Positions 11,196 through 21,817 of a stretch of DNA of 64,000 nucleotides are shown piece after piece. The stretch is from the NCBI GenBank assembly GCA_009733575.1, contig ML769523.1, positions 109,067-173,066 on the forward strand, in the 5' to 3' direction. How positions within the stretch are numbered: position 1 is the stretch's first letter; every line of letters starts with the position of its first letter. Position numbers and translations under genes: made by a program. Under the pieces are notes generated by a model. It was not told the DNA's origin. It was given only the letters and a program-made list of their open reading frames with translations, and searched no databases. The DNA is from Gymnopus androsaceus JB14. Lineage: Eukaryota; Basidiomycota; Agaricomycetes; Agaricales; Omphalotaceae.

Positions 11196-11456
11196 ATTTT
11201 GCCAGTGACAAAGGCAAACTTTGAAATTTTTTACAGGTACTTTTGTTTTTGCTCTACCATGGTGTACGCTATGCTTGAAACATGAACATACCATTCTCTA
11301 CTGCTGCCCATACTCTCAATTGAAGACAAAAACTGATTGAAAATACCTCTGTTTTTATGTGATACAGTGCAGCTTTTTTGGAGTGAAATTTTCAACAACA
11401 TTTGTTCTTCCACATTCTCGCAAGAAGATATTGCTTTTAGGCCTCAAAATGGACTC

Positions 11457-11680
11457 TGTAACGAGTACGTTCCCTTTTTAGTTACGATTACTTAATCGGG
11501 ATCGAACGGACTATAAGTAGCTTAGATAGAATTATTTATCTTATCTATCTTTTTAACTCTTACCCACATACTCGATTACTCGACTACCTACGCCTGTACT
11601 TTACGTACCTAGTGCTCAATCATAAGCACTGTTTGGCTTAGCTCCCGAGTGATCTAGCATCCACGGTAAGAGCCCTTATA
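11457..11680 (+). repeat. 5' LTR (224 bp) of the gypsy element
   Basis: Starts TGTAACGAGTACG and ends AGAGCCCTTATA. The 3' end is TA rather than the usual CA; the boundary is fixed by the GACTC TSD on both sides. GACTATAAGTAGC at about 11509 is a plausible TATA-type promoter. Confidence 0.95.
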
Positions 11681-11911
11681 CATTTTTAAGCCTCAGCTAT
11701 TGTCCCTAGGGACGAAACTACAGGCCAGGAGCAATATTAATTGTGTCCTCCCCCCTTTGTGCACATAACGGTGGAGTCTCGACTCACCGTCAGGCATACT
11801 CGCTCGAATACACGAGCGTTACAGGAGGAGGGCTCACAGCTCCCTTTTTTTGACACTACTCTGTCACCAGACCTGACACGTACCAAAGTTGTATTAAAAA
11901 ATCATAATACA

Positions 11912-14900
11912 ATGTCATCTACTGCCACCGTTAGAAATCCATCAACGGCGACAGCTAAGACGCCTGCGCTGTTCCCACCTGTGAGAAAGTCACCACGACC
12001 TTCAGAGAATAATTCTGAAGCTGAGTCGCAAGTAACGGGGGAAAAATCGCCTAAAATTCATGAAGGCCATGAAACCCCCAACACTGAAGGTAGAATAATT
12101 TCTCCGGAACAGACAAATTCTCCTAATGGATCCGTGTCCGGTGGAACCATATTGGACAGAACAAAGGCCCTAGAAATGATGAATAATGAAGCGGCAAACG
12201 TTTCAAGTGTCGGGAACCGATGGAGTGGAAAGAATTCAGGGGTAGGGATATTTCAATCTACCCCTATACGGATCCCGCGGGGACCATCCTTGTTCCCTCC
12301 AGATGCACCTAAATCGTCGAAACAAGTGACGCTTGGGAAGAAGGGATTGGATAGGAAATCCGACGCAGGTTCAAACGTGCCAGCAGAGGGAAAGTCGAAA
12401 TTAGGACACTCCTCGCTGAGTACAAATGATGATAATATTATTGATTTTGATAGCATCGACCAGGAAGGAACCAATGCCCCTATTTCGCGTTTCGTAGCAG
12501 GACTTCCAAAAACTCCTGCGGAAAATGAATCGCAATCACCGGTTCAACATCAAACTGATAACCGGGAATTTAAGGGTAAAGGTAAGTCTGCCAAGAAGGT
12601 GAGTACTAATCATTCCTCGAGTGACTTATCGGAATTGAGGCCCGAGGATTCTGCATCCCAAATAGGAAGCAGACCATCGGCTAATAAGAATGTCGCATTG
12701 CCCGGGAATAAACCGTCGGCCAAAGCGTCGAATATCTCGAATTCAAGTGCAATGAATGTGAGAGTTTTACGAGAGAAATTGCGCGGATGTGTAATATTGC
12801 AAATGTTACATGATATCGACGTACTTAGTAATCAAAAAACGATAGTTCCACATCAAGGAATTACGTTCAAGGAAGAATGGGGGTTTGACCCAAAAATGCC
12901 TAGCGTCAAAATTAACGCTGACCAGATACCAGATGAGGATGTCATCCCTTATAGGGACCAGTATCCCGAGGTTAAGGATGAACCTCCGGCTGCGAGTCAG
13001 GATGCACAGGAACCCAGTGATCGTAAGAATTCTTCGAATAAGAGGAGATCGACTGGAAGGAAGCGTGGACGCAAGAGTAGTAAGAAGAATGACAAGGATA
13101 ATAAACAGCCTTCTCGTACCCCAGATAATGGTGAACGGGACAGGAAGGGTGGTAAGCGTCGAAGTGGTAATAAAGGAGACCCTCCTTCAGAACCATCAGA
13201 TAGTAGTAGCGATAGTGACGAGAGCAGTGGAAACGATTCAAACGAGTCGGAAGACCAGTCATGGAGTGAGAATGAAAATTACTCACGAAGTAATGGCAAT
13301 CCCGGTCAAAATAAATCAACTGCCCTGAACAACCGCTATCACTCGGAAGCTCCGAGTGACAGTATGGCTGAGAACTACACTTACGACCCAACACCTCGCA
13401 CAAACGAGGAAATTTTGCGTGTTGCATTTGAGCGGTACCAAAAACTGATTGAGTTTCAATTGTATGGGCCACCGATGAGAATAAATTCGGCAGCCCACAA
13501 GACAATTGTCCAAAACACTCCAAAGCCTGGTAAATATGGTGGTAGTACAAATTACGCGATATTTGATGATTGGATAATAGGGTTTATTCAGTGGTTGAAT
13601 ATTGTGGACAATTGTGGACCTGCAACACGTTGGAGCGTGAGCAGACAAGCTTATGTTCTTACATCAGCAGACATAGTCAGAGTGAATACCCTTGGCTCTT
13701 TCCTAGAAGGGGAAGCGCTGAGGTGGTTCAGATCAACTGTACAGAGGGTACCGAGTGGTTTTCAAGTGGAAACTACGGACCCGTTAGCTCACCGTTGGTC
13801 CTTCATGCAGGTGGTAAATGGATTGTACCAAAGATTCATTCACGAAGCCTCGATTTCAGAAATGTCGGATAAATTTTATCAAATTAAATATATTCCGTCT
13901 AAAGGTGTTAAGAGCATGTTTGAAGAACTGGAACGTTGGGCTACATGTATGCCTATGCCACCAGATATATATACGTTTAAAAAGCGTATCATGCTTCTGG
14001 TACCATCGGATATCTGTAAAGACATGACCAAAATTGAAGGCGTGTCTGCAGAAATGTCATCTGTAAACGACATAATGAAGGCTGCGATCGCTTGTGAAAA
14101 AAGCGAATGGGCCAACAAATACTACGACAATGCACGCGTTGCTGCCGAACAAAATCAGAGTGCAATGAGAAATGCTCATAGAGATTATATCTCACCAACG
14201 TCATCCAAAGATCGAAATAGATCTTTGGTAAAGCCTAATGAATCTCGTGCACCGAGACGATTGCAGGTGGTTGAGGACAGGAGATATTCAATCCCTGACC
14301 ACAAGAACCGAGTGAGTTATAATGAGCGGAAGGACAATAAGGAAAGGGATCGTGCATCCCGACCAACCTTCCCGCCTGGTTCCTGCTTTGATTGTGGCGA
14401 ATTTGGCCACTACAGAGGGGATCCCAAGTGCAAAAAGAACAATACCACTAATAAAGGACCTTCAAATACAGGACCTCGTCCACCAAAGATGTACCGAATT
14501 GCTGAGGAGGTACAGAAGGATGGGGAACGCCTATTCAGGCTGGAAGTGACTAATTCCGAAGGTAATGTGGAATTGTCGGATGAAGAAATTTATGCAAGGT
14601 ATGCATCCTCCAACCAGGAAGATGCGGACCACATTGAGCAAGCTTCCGAGGATGAACTGGATCCTTGGGGTGGATCTCAGTATGAAAGTGATGCTGTGGA
14701 TGAAGAATACCTACCAGACTCACAGAGTGGGGAGAAAACGGAACCAACTGAGCGTTTGGGACATATCCGTGATTGGGATTCCTTCGCAGACCACTGGAAA
14801 GACAAACTAGAGAGTGAATTTGACTCACTGGTAGATTTATCGGATGAGCCGTTAGAGCAGGTGAATTTGGATGATGTGGAAAATCTGAATATCACCAAAT

Positions 14901-15424
14901 ATATGCAGTCAATGAGTGCTACCAAAGATGGTGGCTATCAGGCGACATTGAAACCACGTAAAATAAGAAGCACTTATGTTGGTAAAAGACCCCTGCGTGA
15001 GAGTGCAGATAACCGGTGCCTAAGTGCAATGTTGGAAATCAATGGGGTGGATGCATTCGTACTGTTTGATAGTGGAAGCACGTCCGACGCCCTAAGTCCT
15101 GACTTTGCACGAGTCACACACGCAGACGTTTTTCAACTTGATAACCCGGTAACGTTGCAGCTGGGGACAAAAGGAAGCAGGTCACGGATATCGTACGGCT
15201 GCATGGTACCTTATTCGATCCATGGCGGTGAACATGGGGATATCAAAGGTAAAGATTACATGGACATAGCAAACATTGACAGATATGATGCTGTCATTGG
15301 GACTGTGTTTATGAGAAAGCATGGCATTGCCCTGGATTTTGAGAGCAATGCCATACGCGTGAAAGGGAAGAAAATACCTACTCTCACCAAGGGAGAGGAG
15401 TCCATTGAACTGGCACGTTGCTAA
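11912..15424 (+). CDS. Gag-protease polyprotein of the gypsy element
   Basis: The first ATG in the long frame (11912) gives 1,170 residues; the frame is open from 11741 but without an earlier ATG. Residues 1-470 are low-complexity, Ser/Asp/Lys-rich, with a basic stretch (KRGRKSSKKNDKDNKQ). About 490-720 resembles a retrotransposon capsid (FDDWIIGFIQWLN, LEGEALRWF). A zinc knuckle starts at residue 825 (CFDCGEFGHYRGDPKC; spacing CX2CX4HX6C, two longer than usual before the last Cys). A retropepsin-like protease has its catalytic D-S-G at about 1053 (FVLFDSGSTSDALSP). Gag packages element RNA and the protease cleaves the polyprotein. The frame ends at TAA (15422), with no frameshift over 3.5 kb. 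Pol follows in the same frame. Confidence 0.9.
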   Translation: MSSTATVRNPSTATAKTPALFPPVRKSPRPSENNSEAESQVTGEKSPKIHEGHETPNTEGRIISPEQTNSPNGSVSGGTILDRTKALEMMNNEAANVSSVGNRWSGKNSGVGIFQSTPIRIPRGPSLFPPDAPKSSKQVTLGKKGLDRKSDAGSNVPAEGKSKLGHSSLSTNDDNIIDFDSIDQEGTNAPISRFVAGLPKTPAENESQSPVQHQTDNREFKGKGKSAKKVSTNHSSSDLSELRPEDSASQIGSRPSANKNVALPGNKPSAKASNISNSSAMNVRVLREKLRGCVILQMLHDIDVLSNQKTIVPHQGITFKEEWGFDPKMPSVKINADQIPDEDVIPYRDQYPEVKDEPPAASQDAQEPSDRKNSSNKRRSTGRKRGRKSSKKNDKDNKQPSRTPDNGERDRKGGKRRSGNKGDPPSEPSDSSSDSDESSGNDSNESEDQSWSENENYSRSNGNPGQNKSTALNNRYHSEAPSDSMAENYTYDPTPRTNEEILRVAFERYQKLIEFQLYGPPMRINSAAHKTIVQNTPKPGKYGGSTNYAIFDDWIIGFIQWLNIVDNCGPATRWSVSRQAYVLTSADIVRVNTLGSFLEGEALRWFRSTVQRVPSGFQVETTDPLAHRWSFMQVVNGLYQRFIHEASISEMSDKFYQIKYIPSKGVKSMFEELERWATCMPMPPDIYTFKKRIMLLVPSDICKDMTKIEGVSAEMSSVNDIMKAAIACEKSEWANKYYDNARVAAEQNQSAMRNAHRDYISPTSSKDRNRSLVKPNESRAPRRLQVVEDRRYSIPDHKNRVSYNERKDNKERDRASRPTFPPGSCFDCGEFGHYRGDPKCKKNNTTNKGPSNTGPRPPKMYRIAEEVQKDGERLFRLEVTNSEGNVELSDEEIYARYASSNQEDADHIEQASEDELDPWGGSQYESDAVDEEYLPDSQSGEKTEPTERLGHIRDWDSFADHWKDKLESEFDSLVDLSDEPLEQVNLDDVENLNITKYMQSMSATKDGGYQATLKPRKIRSTYVGKRPLRESADNRCLSAMLEINGVDAFVLFDSGSTSDALSPDFARVTHADVFQLDNPVTLQLGTKGSRSRISYGCMVPYSIHGGEHGDIKGKDYMDIANIDRYDAVIGTVFMRKHGIALDFESNAIRVKGKKIPTLTKGEESIELARC

Positions 15425-15523
15425 GCAAAAACCGTCTCAACGACCATTCAGATAAAAGATGGTGAGGAGATTCCTGTGAAAAGCAGGCCCAATAAGTATG
15501 GGACAGTTACACAGGAGAATTGA

Positions 15524-18500
15524 CGGTTACCAGGTGGTGCTGAACTCGCTCGTTCTGACAGGGCAGCACCGCCCTGGTCGCGTTTTGGTCCTTCTGTGGA
15601 AGATATCACGGAAGAACCAGCAGAGCGAGTTTCCTTGAATAGAAACTTACCGGTACTACTTGGCCCTGAAGACCAAATAAACATGGATGATATAGAGCAT
15701 ATGGTGGACGATGTCACTGGTGGATCCTATACAGATCCTGCATTTAATAAACGCCTACATGAAGTAGGCAAATTAGTGGATGAATTTCGAACACAGAAGT
15801 TCACCGAACAGCATGACATTGTAACGTCGAAACCAACTGACGTGATTGAATCGCTGAATGCAGTGGCGGAGAAGTTCAAGTCGAGAATAAATAATTCGAC
15901 TCCACTTCTGGAACAGGTAAAATTTTCTGAGAAGGACATACCCATCCTCCGTGAAAAGTGGTTAGAAACCTGTAAAGATATTATGGGGGGCGTCCCAGAA
16001 GTGGTCCCACCATTGCGTGAAGTGAACCATACCATTCCGTTAATTGACGAATCCGTACATTATCGGATGTATAGACCGAGATGTCCTGATTCGCTGAGAG
16101 CGTTACTGACTGAAAAAATCGCACGTTATACACGCGCTGGCTGGTGGAAACCAATGTCCGTTGGCCAGGCTTCCCCAATGCTTTGCTTACCAAAAAAGGA
16201 TGGTGGGCTAAGAACAACGATTGATTGTAGGGAGCGAAATGCGAACACGTTCAAGGACGTGACACCGCTTCCAGATCAAGATGCACTACGAATGGATGTT
16301 GCAAGACACAAAATACGTTCGAAAATTGACTTGTCGGATGCGTACAAGCAAGTTCGAGTTGTTGCTGAGGATGTTTGGAAAACGGCATTTTCAACGGTAC
16401 AAGGTACCTTTGTAAGTACCGTATTACAGCAAGGTGACTGTAATGGTCCCTCGACGTTCCAGCGATTGATGAATACGATATTCCGAGACTTTATCGGAGT
16501 ATTCATGCACGTGTATATTGATGATATTTTTGTTTTTAGCGATACCATCGAAGAGCACGAGAAGCACCTACAGATTGTTTTCGACACACTTCATAAACAA
16601 CATCTGTTCTTGAAAGGCAAGTAAAGTAGAATTGTATGCTGCAGTTATGGATTGCATGGGCCATGTAATTGATGACCGTGGTTTACACGCTGATGCTGAT
16701 AAACTTGCGAAAATCCGCGAGTGGAGGCAGCCTAGGAATTATAATGATGTCCAAAAATTCCTTGGACTCGTTAATTATTTGGCACACTTCTTGCCCGATG
16801 TAACAGCTTACACAAATCCGTTGTCTGAGAATGTCAAGGAACAACCAACTGTTCTTCTGGCGTCCAGTACATGATGTGTGCTTTCAGAGAATCAAAGATC
16901 TTTGTTGTAAGGTACTGATTCTCCGTCCTATAGATCCTAGATCGGGTCTTCCGATTTGGGTTGTTTGCGACGCGTCCGTTTCAGGGAGTTGGTGCACTGT
17001 ATGGTCAAGGAGAATCTTGGGAAACGTGCTGTCCTGCTGGATTCATGTCAAAGAAGTTCACAGATGCACAGAGAAATTACCGTGTGTTTGAGTGCGAAAT
17101 GCTTGCGATCTTGGAAGCACTCCTGAAATGGGAAGATAAACTGATTGGATATAAAATCCACGTAGTTACTGATCATGAAGCACTTACATTCTTCCAGACA
17201 CAACGGAAGTTGAGTAGCAGACAAATGCGCTGGATGGAATACCTATCGCGGTTTGACATTGATATAACTTACATCAAAGGTGTGACAAATAAAGGTGCCG
17301 ATGTCCTCTCTAGATATTATGAGAGCGACAGCGTAGATGAGCAGCACGTTTGGAGAGAATACGTAAATGCTGGATGCTCGCTTGGATAAATTAGGTGAGG
17401 ACTTGCCTATTGGTCGGAAAGCAGAGTTGGATGCACGGCATGAGCAGCTGTTTGCAAGGCAGAACGCTCTGGATGCAGTGGAGCCTAGGGATATGGAGGC
17501 TGACGAGCTGGAATTGGCAAGAGAGGCGGAAATCCCTGAAAAGGTGAGTAATGAACTGGATCCGATTGTGGGTGAATCCCGAAACAGCGAGATTGCGAAT
17601 GCAGAATTGGAGGTAAATTCCGACCCTCAATTTCTGAGCGATTTGAAGGCTTGTTACAACAGCGACATGCTATTCAGCAAGGTTTCAAGTAAACCGGAGG
17701 ACCACCCACGATTAGAATTACAAGGTGGGTTAATATGGACCAAGAATTTGAATGGTTCCAAGGTGTTATGTGTGCCAGAAACTCCTAAAGGCATGCGTTC
17801 ACTCAGGGGATTAATATTGGAACAAGGTCACCACAGTGTGGGACACTTCGGGCCACAGCGAACGGCTGACTATATCAGACGTTGGTACTGGTGGCCTAAA
17901 ATTTATGGAATGTGTGACAAGTTCTGCAGATCATGCGAGAACTGTCACCGTGCGAAAGGGAGACTATCGAAAACCTGCCGGGAAATTGCATAGTCTGCCT
18001 ATTCCCCATAGACCATGGGAGTCGATTGGAATGGATTTTATTGGTCCATTCCCGGAAATGAAAGGTTTCAATTATTTATGGGTTGTCATATGCAGATTGA
18101 CGTCCCAAGTTCACTTAATCCCTTGTAATACAAAGGATACGGCGACGGACTTATCTCTACGGTACATGCAGGAAATAGTACGACTGCATGGCCTACCGGA
18201 ATCAATTGTGTCTGACAGGGACCCCAAATTTACTTCGATTTGGTGGCATGAACTTCACCGATTATTGGGATCAAAACTGCTTATGTCAACTGCGTTCCAC
18301 CCTCAAACAGATGGTGCAACAGAAAGAGCGAATTGTTCGATTGCGCAAATATTTAGAAGCGCGATCCGGGCTGATCAGCATGACTGGCTGGTGAAAATTC
18401 CCTATGTGGAATTTGCACTTAATTCCAGTGTAAGTGAATCAACGGGATATGCGCCGTTTGAACTGACTTATGGCTATTTGCTGTCCATGTTGTTCAAAAT

Positions 18501-19441
18501 TGAACATATGGATAATACACTTCCTGGTATCCGTGCATTCGGAATCCAGGCAATGCAGAGCTACTTTGACGCACATGACGCGATAATAGAAGTGCGTGTC
18601 ATCAGCAAATGGGGAAAAAACTTGCGAGCTTTCGGCGCTTGCGGAGGCTTTTCTACTTGCATGCAAGCTCGCAAGTAAAATTTTGATAACAATTATGGCT
18701 CATTTGAAACAAATTGTACTAGTAAATAATAAATATCAGTATAAGAGTTATTTGTCTTCTTCATTGAAAGCGAGCAACTGATGTGTATGAAAGAATAAGT
18801 GTTTTATGCAGGAAAAGATGTGAGCGCATATGGGAAAATCCGACAGTTGCGGAAAAAACGGGTTGACTTGCGAGGTTGCAGACTTTCGGCTTTTTGGGGT
18901 TGTGCAAGCTTGTACAACCGGCAAAAGTGCCTGAAAGTTTTTCCCCCTTTTCCTGATGGTGTTCCAGACATATCAAGCAAATAAGAAAAGAGACCCCGAG
19001 CCCAAAATAGACAAGGGTTCATTGGTCTATCTTTCAACCAAGAATTTGGCATTGCCAAAAGGCAGGGCTAGAAAACTATTGCCTAAATTTGTGGGCCCGT
19101 ATCGGGTTGAGGAAGCATTTCCTGAAACGTCAAACTACGTTCTGGAATTGCCGGATGATCTAAAAGGACGAAGGGTACACGATAAGTTCCATGTGAGTCT
19201 GATTCGACCATATGTTGAAACAGATGCCTTGCTGTTTCCGGATCGCTCAAAACCTGAGCCTTATGATTTTGGCGCTCCACCAGATGCGGAGGAGTTTGTT
19301 GATTCAATCCGCTCGCATATGTGGAAGGGTAGTAAAGTTCTTTTTGAAGTCTGGTGGTCCCTAGGAGACATAACCTGGGAACCCTTCGAGACTGTGAAAA
19401 ACTTAAAGCATTGGATGATTATTTCGCAACGCAGGCTGTGA
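15524..19441 (+). pseudogene. Pol of the gypsy element: RT, RNase H, integrase, chromodomain-like end (frameshifted)
   Basis: Follows gag-pro in the same frame after two in-frame stops (TAA 15422, TGA 15521). RT (about 16000-16620) carries LRTTIDCRERN, LQQGDCNGPSTFQRLM and the catalytic YIDD (16514-16525). RNase H (16960-17320) has FECEMLAILEAL and VVTDHEAL. Integrase has a zinc-binding HHSVGHFG...CENCHRAKG (17830-17960) and a DDE core: MDFIGPF, IVSDRDPKF and the Glu in HPQTDGATERAN (18300-18335). The C-terminus (18963-19441) contains a chromodomain-like segment, VLFEVWWSLGDITWEPFE. The frame shifts near 16620 (an extra A), 16830, 16975, 17370 and 17965, and a 359-bp MITE sits at 18600. As written it cannot make full-length Pol. 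Confidence 0.9.
18600..18958. mobile_element. 359-bp MITE inserted in the gypsy integrase region
   Basis: The ends are inverted repeats: CATCAGCAAATGGGG at the left and CCCCCTTTTCCTGATG at the right, both next to an AAAAACTT/AAGTTTTT extension. The target GTGT is duplicated (18596-18599 and 18959-18962); removing the element and one GTGT restores the integrase frame across the site. The CATCAGCAAA terminus is shared with MITEs at 35181, 51258 and 61219. No coding capacity. Since the LTRs are identical, the MITE was either carried in by the retrotransposon or arrived very recently. Confidence 0.8.
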
Positions 19442-19543
19442 CCAGATGGCAAGACCTGGCGAGGCCAAAGCGTAAACAATGAATGTTATTTCAAATACCA
19501 AAAGATCGATCGAGAAATTAGACTAGATTGATGGGAAACGGAT

Positions 19544-20739
19544 TTGGTAATTCATTCTGGTATGAATAGTAGGAATGACGGGTTGGGAAAGATTCGACCC
19601 TCCCCGTTCCTTACGCGTGCATTATGCAACAGTATGGCTTCTCGCCTGGTGTTCAATATGGTATGCATGCGCCACCATATATTGTTCAAGGTCACCCGGA
19701 TCCCTCGAATCAAACGGGAGGGACAGGATGGACCTTTGGATCAGTTGGCAATCGTACCGATGGTAAGATTGCATTACTTGACTTATAAATTGCCCCTAAA
19801 CAAAAATTAGGAGGGGGAGGGACGCACGCTTTCGACAGAGGTCCCAATTAATACTCAAGATTTGGGGACACCGAATCAACCTCCAGTTTACAATGGATCT
19901 ATGACGGGACCAGGGTATGCCAACAACCAAATGATGTACCCACAGCCCTACTCAATGGGACCGACACTGTATGTTGGACCGTTTACTGGATACCGTACCC
20001 ACCATCAGTATATGGGATGGGAATCCAACGGCCAAACACTCCTTATCCCTCTCGGAGAGGTAGAGGACGACATGGCCGAGGCCAAGGATACCATCCATAT
20101 CAACCACACATCCCGAACCCAAGTCGAGGTCAAGGTGTAATTATCAGCCCCATGAGATCGATTCAATCATCTATGCATGCGCCCCTCATGACCAACGAAA
20201 GGTTACGTCAAGCGCTAGTACTGTCATATTGGGGACCCCTGATCGTTCACTCACAGTTGTGTGAATTCGGGGAATTTTTCCGATTTGGACCAAAGACCAC
20301 CAACCTCCTGTTCTTCGGAACGAATGAAGAACGTACCACGGCATCCGCGCTCATTAACTTTCATCGAGGTGGGGGACTACCCAACGACGTTGGATGGAAT
20401 AAGGAGACGGGAACTCTTACGACGACTGGAGAAATCCTTCGAGCCATCCAACAAGGCGAAGTTCCTATTCCCGGAAGGACTCTTCCGGAAAAGGAACAGA
20501 CTCGACTCTCGGAACACGTACGCAGCTCCATCGAAAAAAGCAAGGTAGCTGGGAATTTCAATGCCGTATACTCGGTATTCCAGTACGAGGCCCTGTACAC
20601 TCTATGGACCGTACTCAGGAAGACCCTGTCCGACTCAGGACGGATCGCACCACCTATCCCTTCCCATTTAATTCTTCATCATGAACTATTCCGACCCAGC
20701 TCTATATCCTGGATAGGACGCTATAGCTACGATGGCTGA
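19544..20739 (+). CDS. Unrecognised post-pol ORF with an RG-rich segment (env position)
   Basis: The continuous part is 20017-20739 (240 residues). It opens with an RG/PQ-rich basic segment (RRGRGRHGRGQGYHPYQPH) and continues with a globular-looking part (LVLSYWGPLIVHSQLCEFG, TGEILRAIQQGEV). Upstream, 19640-20010 has Tyr/Gln/Pro/Gly-rich frames (GFSPGVQYGMHAPPY; PVYNGSMTGPGYANNQMMYP) that would join with one or two frame changes. A GTAAG...TTAG interval at 19763-19810 could be an intron. No signal peptide or membrane segment is visible, which argues against an envelope protein; the RG-rich part suggests nucleic-acid binding. It overlaps the next ORF by 8 bp. I do not recognise it. Confidence 0.55.
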
Positions 20740-21511
20740 GAACGCAACGACAATAGTCACTCCATCCAGTCCTCGTCGAAAACTCCCTACTGTAAGCGCA
20801 CCTGGGTTACGAGATGACGACCTTAATCTCCACTGCCTATGGATGGCGATTCACGGAGACTCTGAGAACTCACCTGGAGTTATCATCACGCACACAGGAC
20901 ATGTGGACAAGAATACGGTCTTGGCGTGGATCACCATACGCAGGCTCTGGGATTCAATCTACACCGGTAGATTGGTCGACCAATCAACCAAACTCATTCA
21001 GAAGACCAACCTTACGAAGCACTTCATTACCCTAGCGGGAACTCCTGATCTGTACGAGCAGGAACTAACTAGCGCTGGACTGGTCATTGAACCTAAACAC
21101 CAGATCTACCCTACGGCCTCTACATTCGACAAACGACGAGAAGTTGTGGAGCACCTCGCAAAGTGCGGGTTCTCAATGTTGGAGATGGAACGGTATATGG
21201 TCTGGGCGTTGCAATACGCCTGCGACAGTTTAAACTCGAACACGTTGGATGACGACGCTCGCGAGTTCTATGCAAGCGTCTACCGACAAGGTTTAGGACG
21301 ACTCCAATTCACCGAACTCGACGAAGGAGGACAGGACCGGACTTACCGCCTCCCCGATGAATTTCCGTTGGAAAGTGTTCTGGAGTTACGGAGGCAACGA
21401 GCAGAGAAGAGAGAAAATAGACAGTATCGCACTACGCTCAATACAGGTATGAACAATATTGACATGGTATCGGTCACCGAGAGCATCCAAGGGATGCATA
21501 TGACTAATTAA
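20732..21511 (+). CDS. Second unrecognised post-pol ORF (259 aa)
   Basis: An ATG at 20732 overlaps the stop of the previous ORF (ATGGCTGA), so the two may be coupled, or may be one protein if a base is missing. The 259 residues are soluble and mixed in composition, with predicted helices at DKRREVVEHLAKCGFSMLEM and an Arg/Glu-rich segment near 225-240 (ELRRQRAEKRENRQYR). No zinc motif, DDE, membrane segment or signal peptide is visible. It ends 77 bp before the 3' LTR. The sustained open frame in a retrotransposon with identical LTRs suggests recent selection. It could be a capsid-like or accessory protein, but nothing in the sequence proves that. Confidence 0.6.
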   Translation: MAENATTIVTPSSPRRKLPTVSAPGLRDDDLNLHCLWMAIHGDSENSPGVIITHTGHVDKNTVLAWITIRRLWDSIYTGRLVDQSTKLIQKTNLTKHFITLAGTPDLYEQELTSAGLVIEPKHQIYPTASTFDKRREVVEHLAKCGFSMLEMERYMVWALQYACDSLNSNTLDDDAREFYASVYRQGLGRLQFTELDEGGQDRTYRLPDEFPLESVLELRRQRAEKRENRQYRTTLNTGMNNIDMVSVTESIQGMHMTN

Positions 21512-21588
21512 ATAAGTATTAAGAGACTAATCTCCCCCGTTTACCTTTAGGTTAGATCAGACCTACGGCTGAATCTGGTTGGGGAGGA

Positions 21589-21812
21589 TGTAACGAGTAC
21601 GTTCCCTTTTTAGTTACGATTACTTAATCGGGATCGAACGGACTATAAGTAGCTTAGATAGAATTATTTATCTTATCTATCTTTTTAACTCTTACCCACA
21701 TACTCGATTACTCGACTACCTACGCCTGTACTTTACGTACCTAGTGCTCAATCATAAGCACTGTTTGGCTTAGCTCCCGAGTGATCTAGCATCCACGGTA
21801 AGAGCCCTTATA
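21589..21812 (+). repeat. 3' LTR (224 bp) of the gypsy element
   Basis: Matches the 5' LTR base for base by eye. It is preceded by the purine tract GGTTGGGGAGGA and followed by the TSD copy GACTC (21813-21817). Confidence 0.95.
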
Positions 21813-21817
21813 GACTC

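Larger units (their letters stand above)
11457..21812 (+). mobile_element. Young 10.36-kb Ty3/gypsy LTR retrotransposon with identical LTRs and extra 3' ORFs
   Basis: Two 224-bp LTRs (11457-11680 and 21589-21812), each starting TGTAACGAG and ending CCCTTATA, look identical over their full length. A perfect 5-bp TSD GACTC flanks the element (11452-11456 and 21813-21817). A purine tract (GGTTGGGGAGGA, 21577-21588) precedes the 3' LTR. Order: gag-protease, RT, RNase H, integrase, C-terminal chromodomain-like region, then two unrecognised ORFs. Identical LTRs imply recent insertion, yet pol has two in-frame stops and several single-base frameshifts, so either it was mobilised in trans or the sequence holds indel errors. 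It inserted in codon 3 of the Harbinger transposase. Confidence 0.95.

Noticed and set aside
11741..11911. Upstream extension of the gag frame before the first ATG
   Set aside because: The frame is open but starts without ATG and overlaps the leader just after the 5' LTR; ATG at 11912 is the first plausible start.
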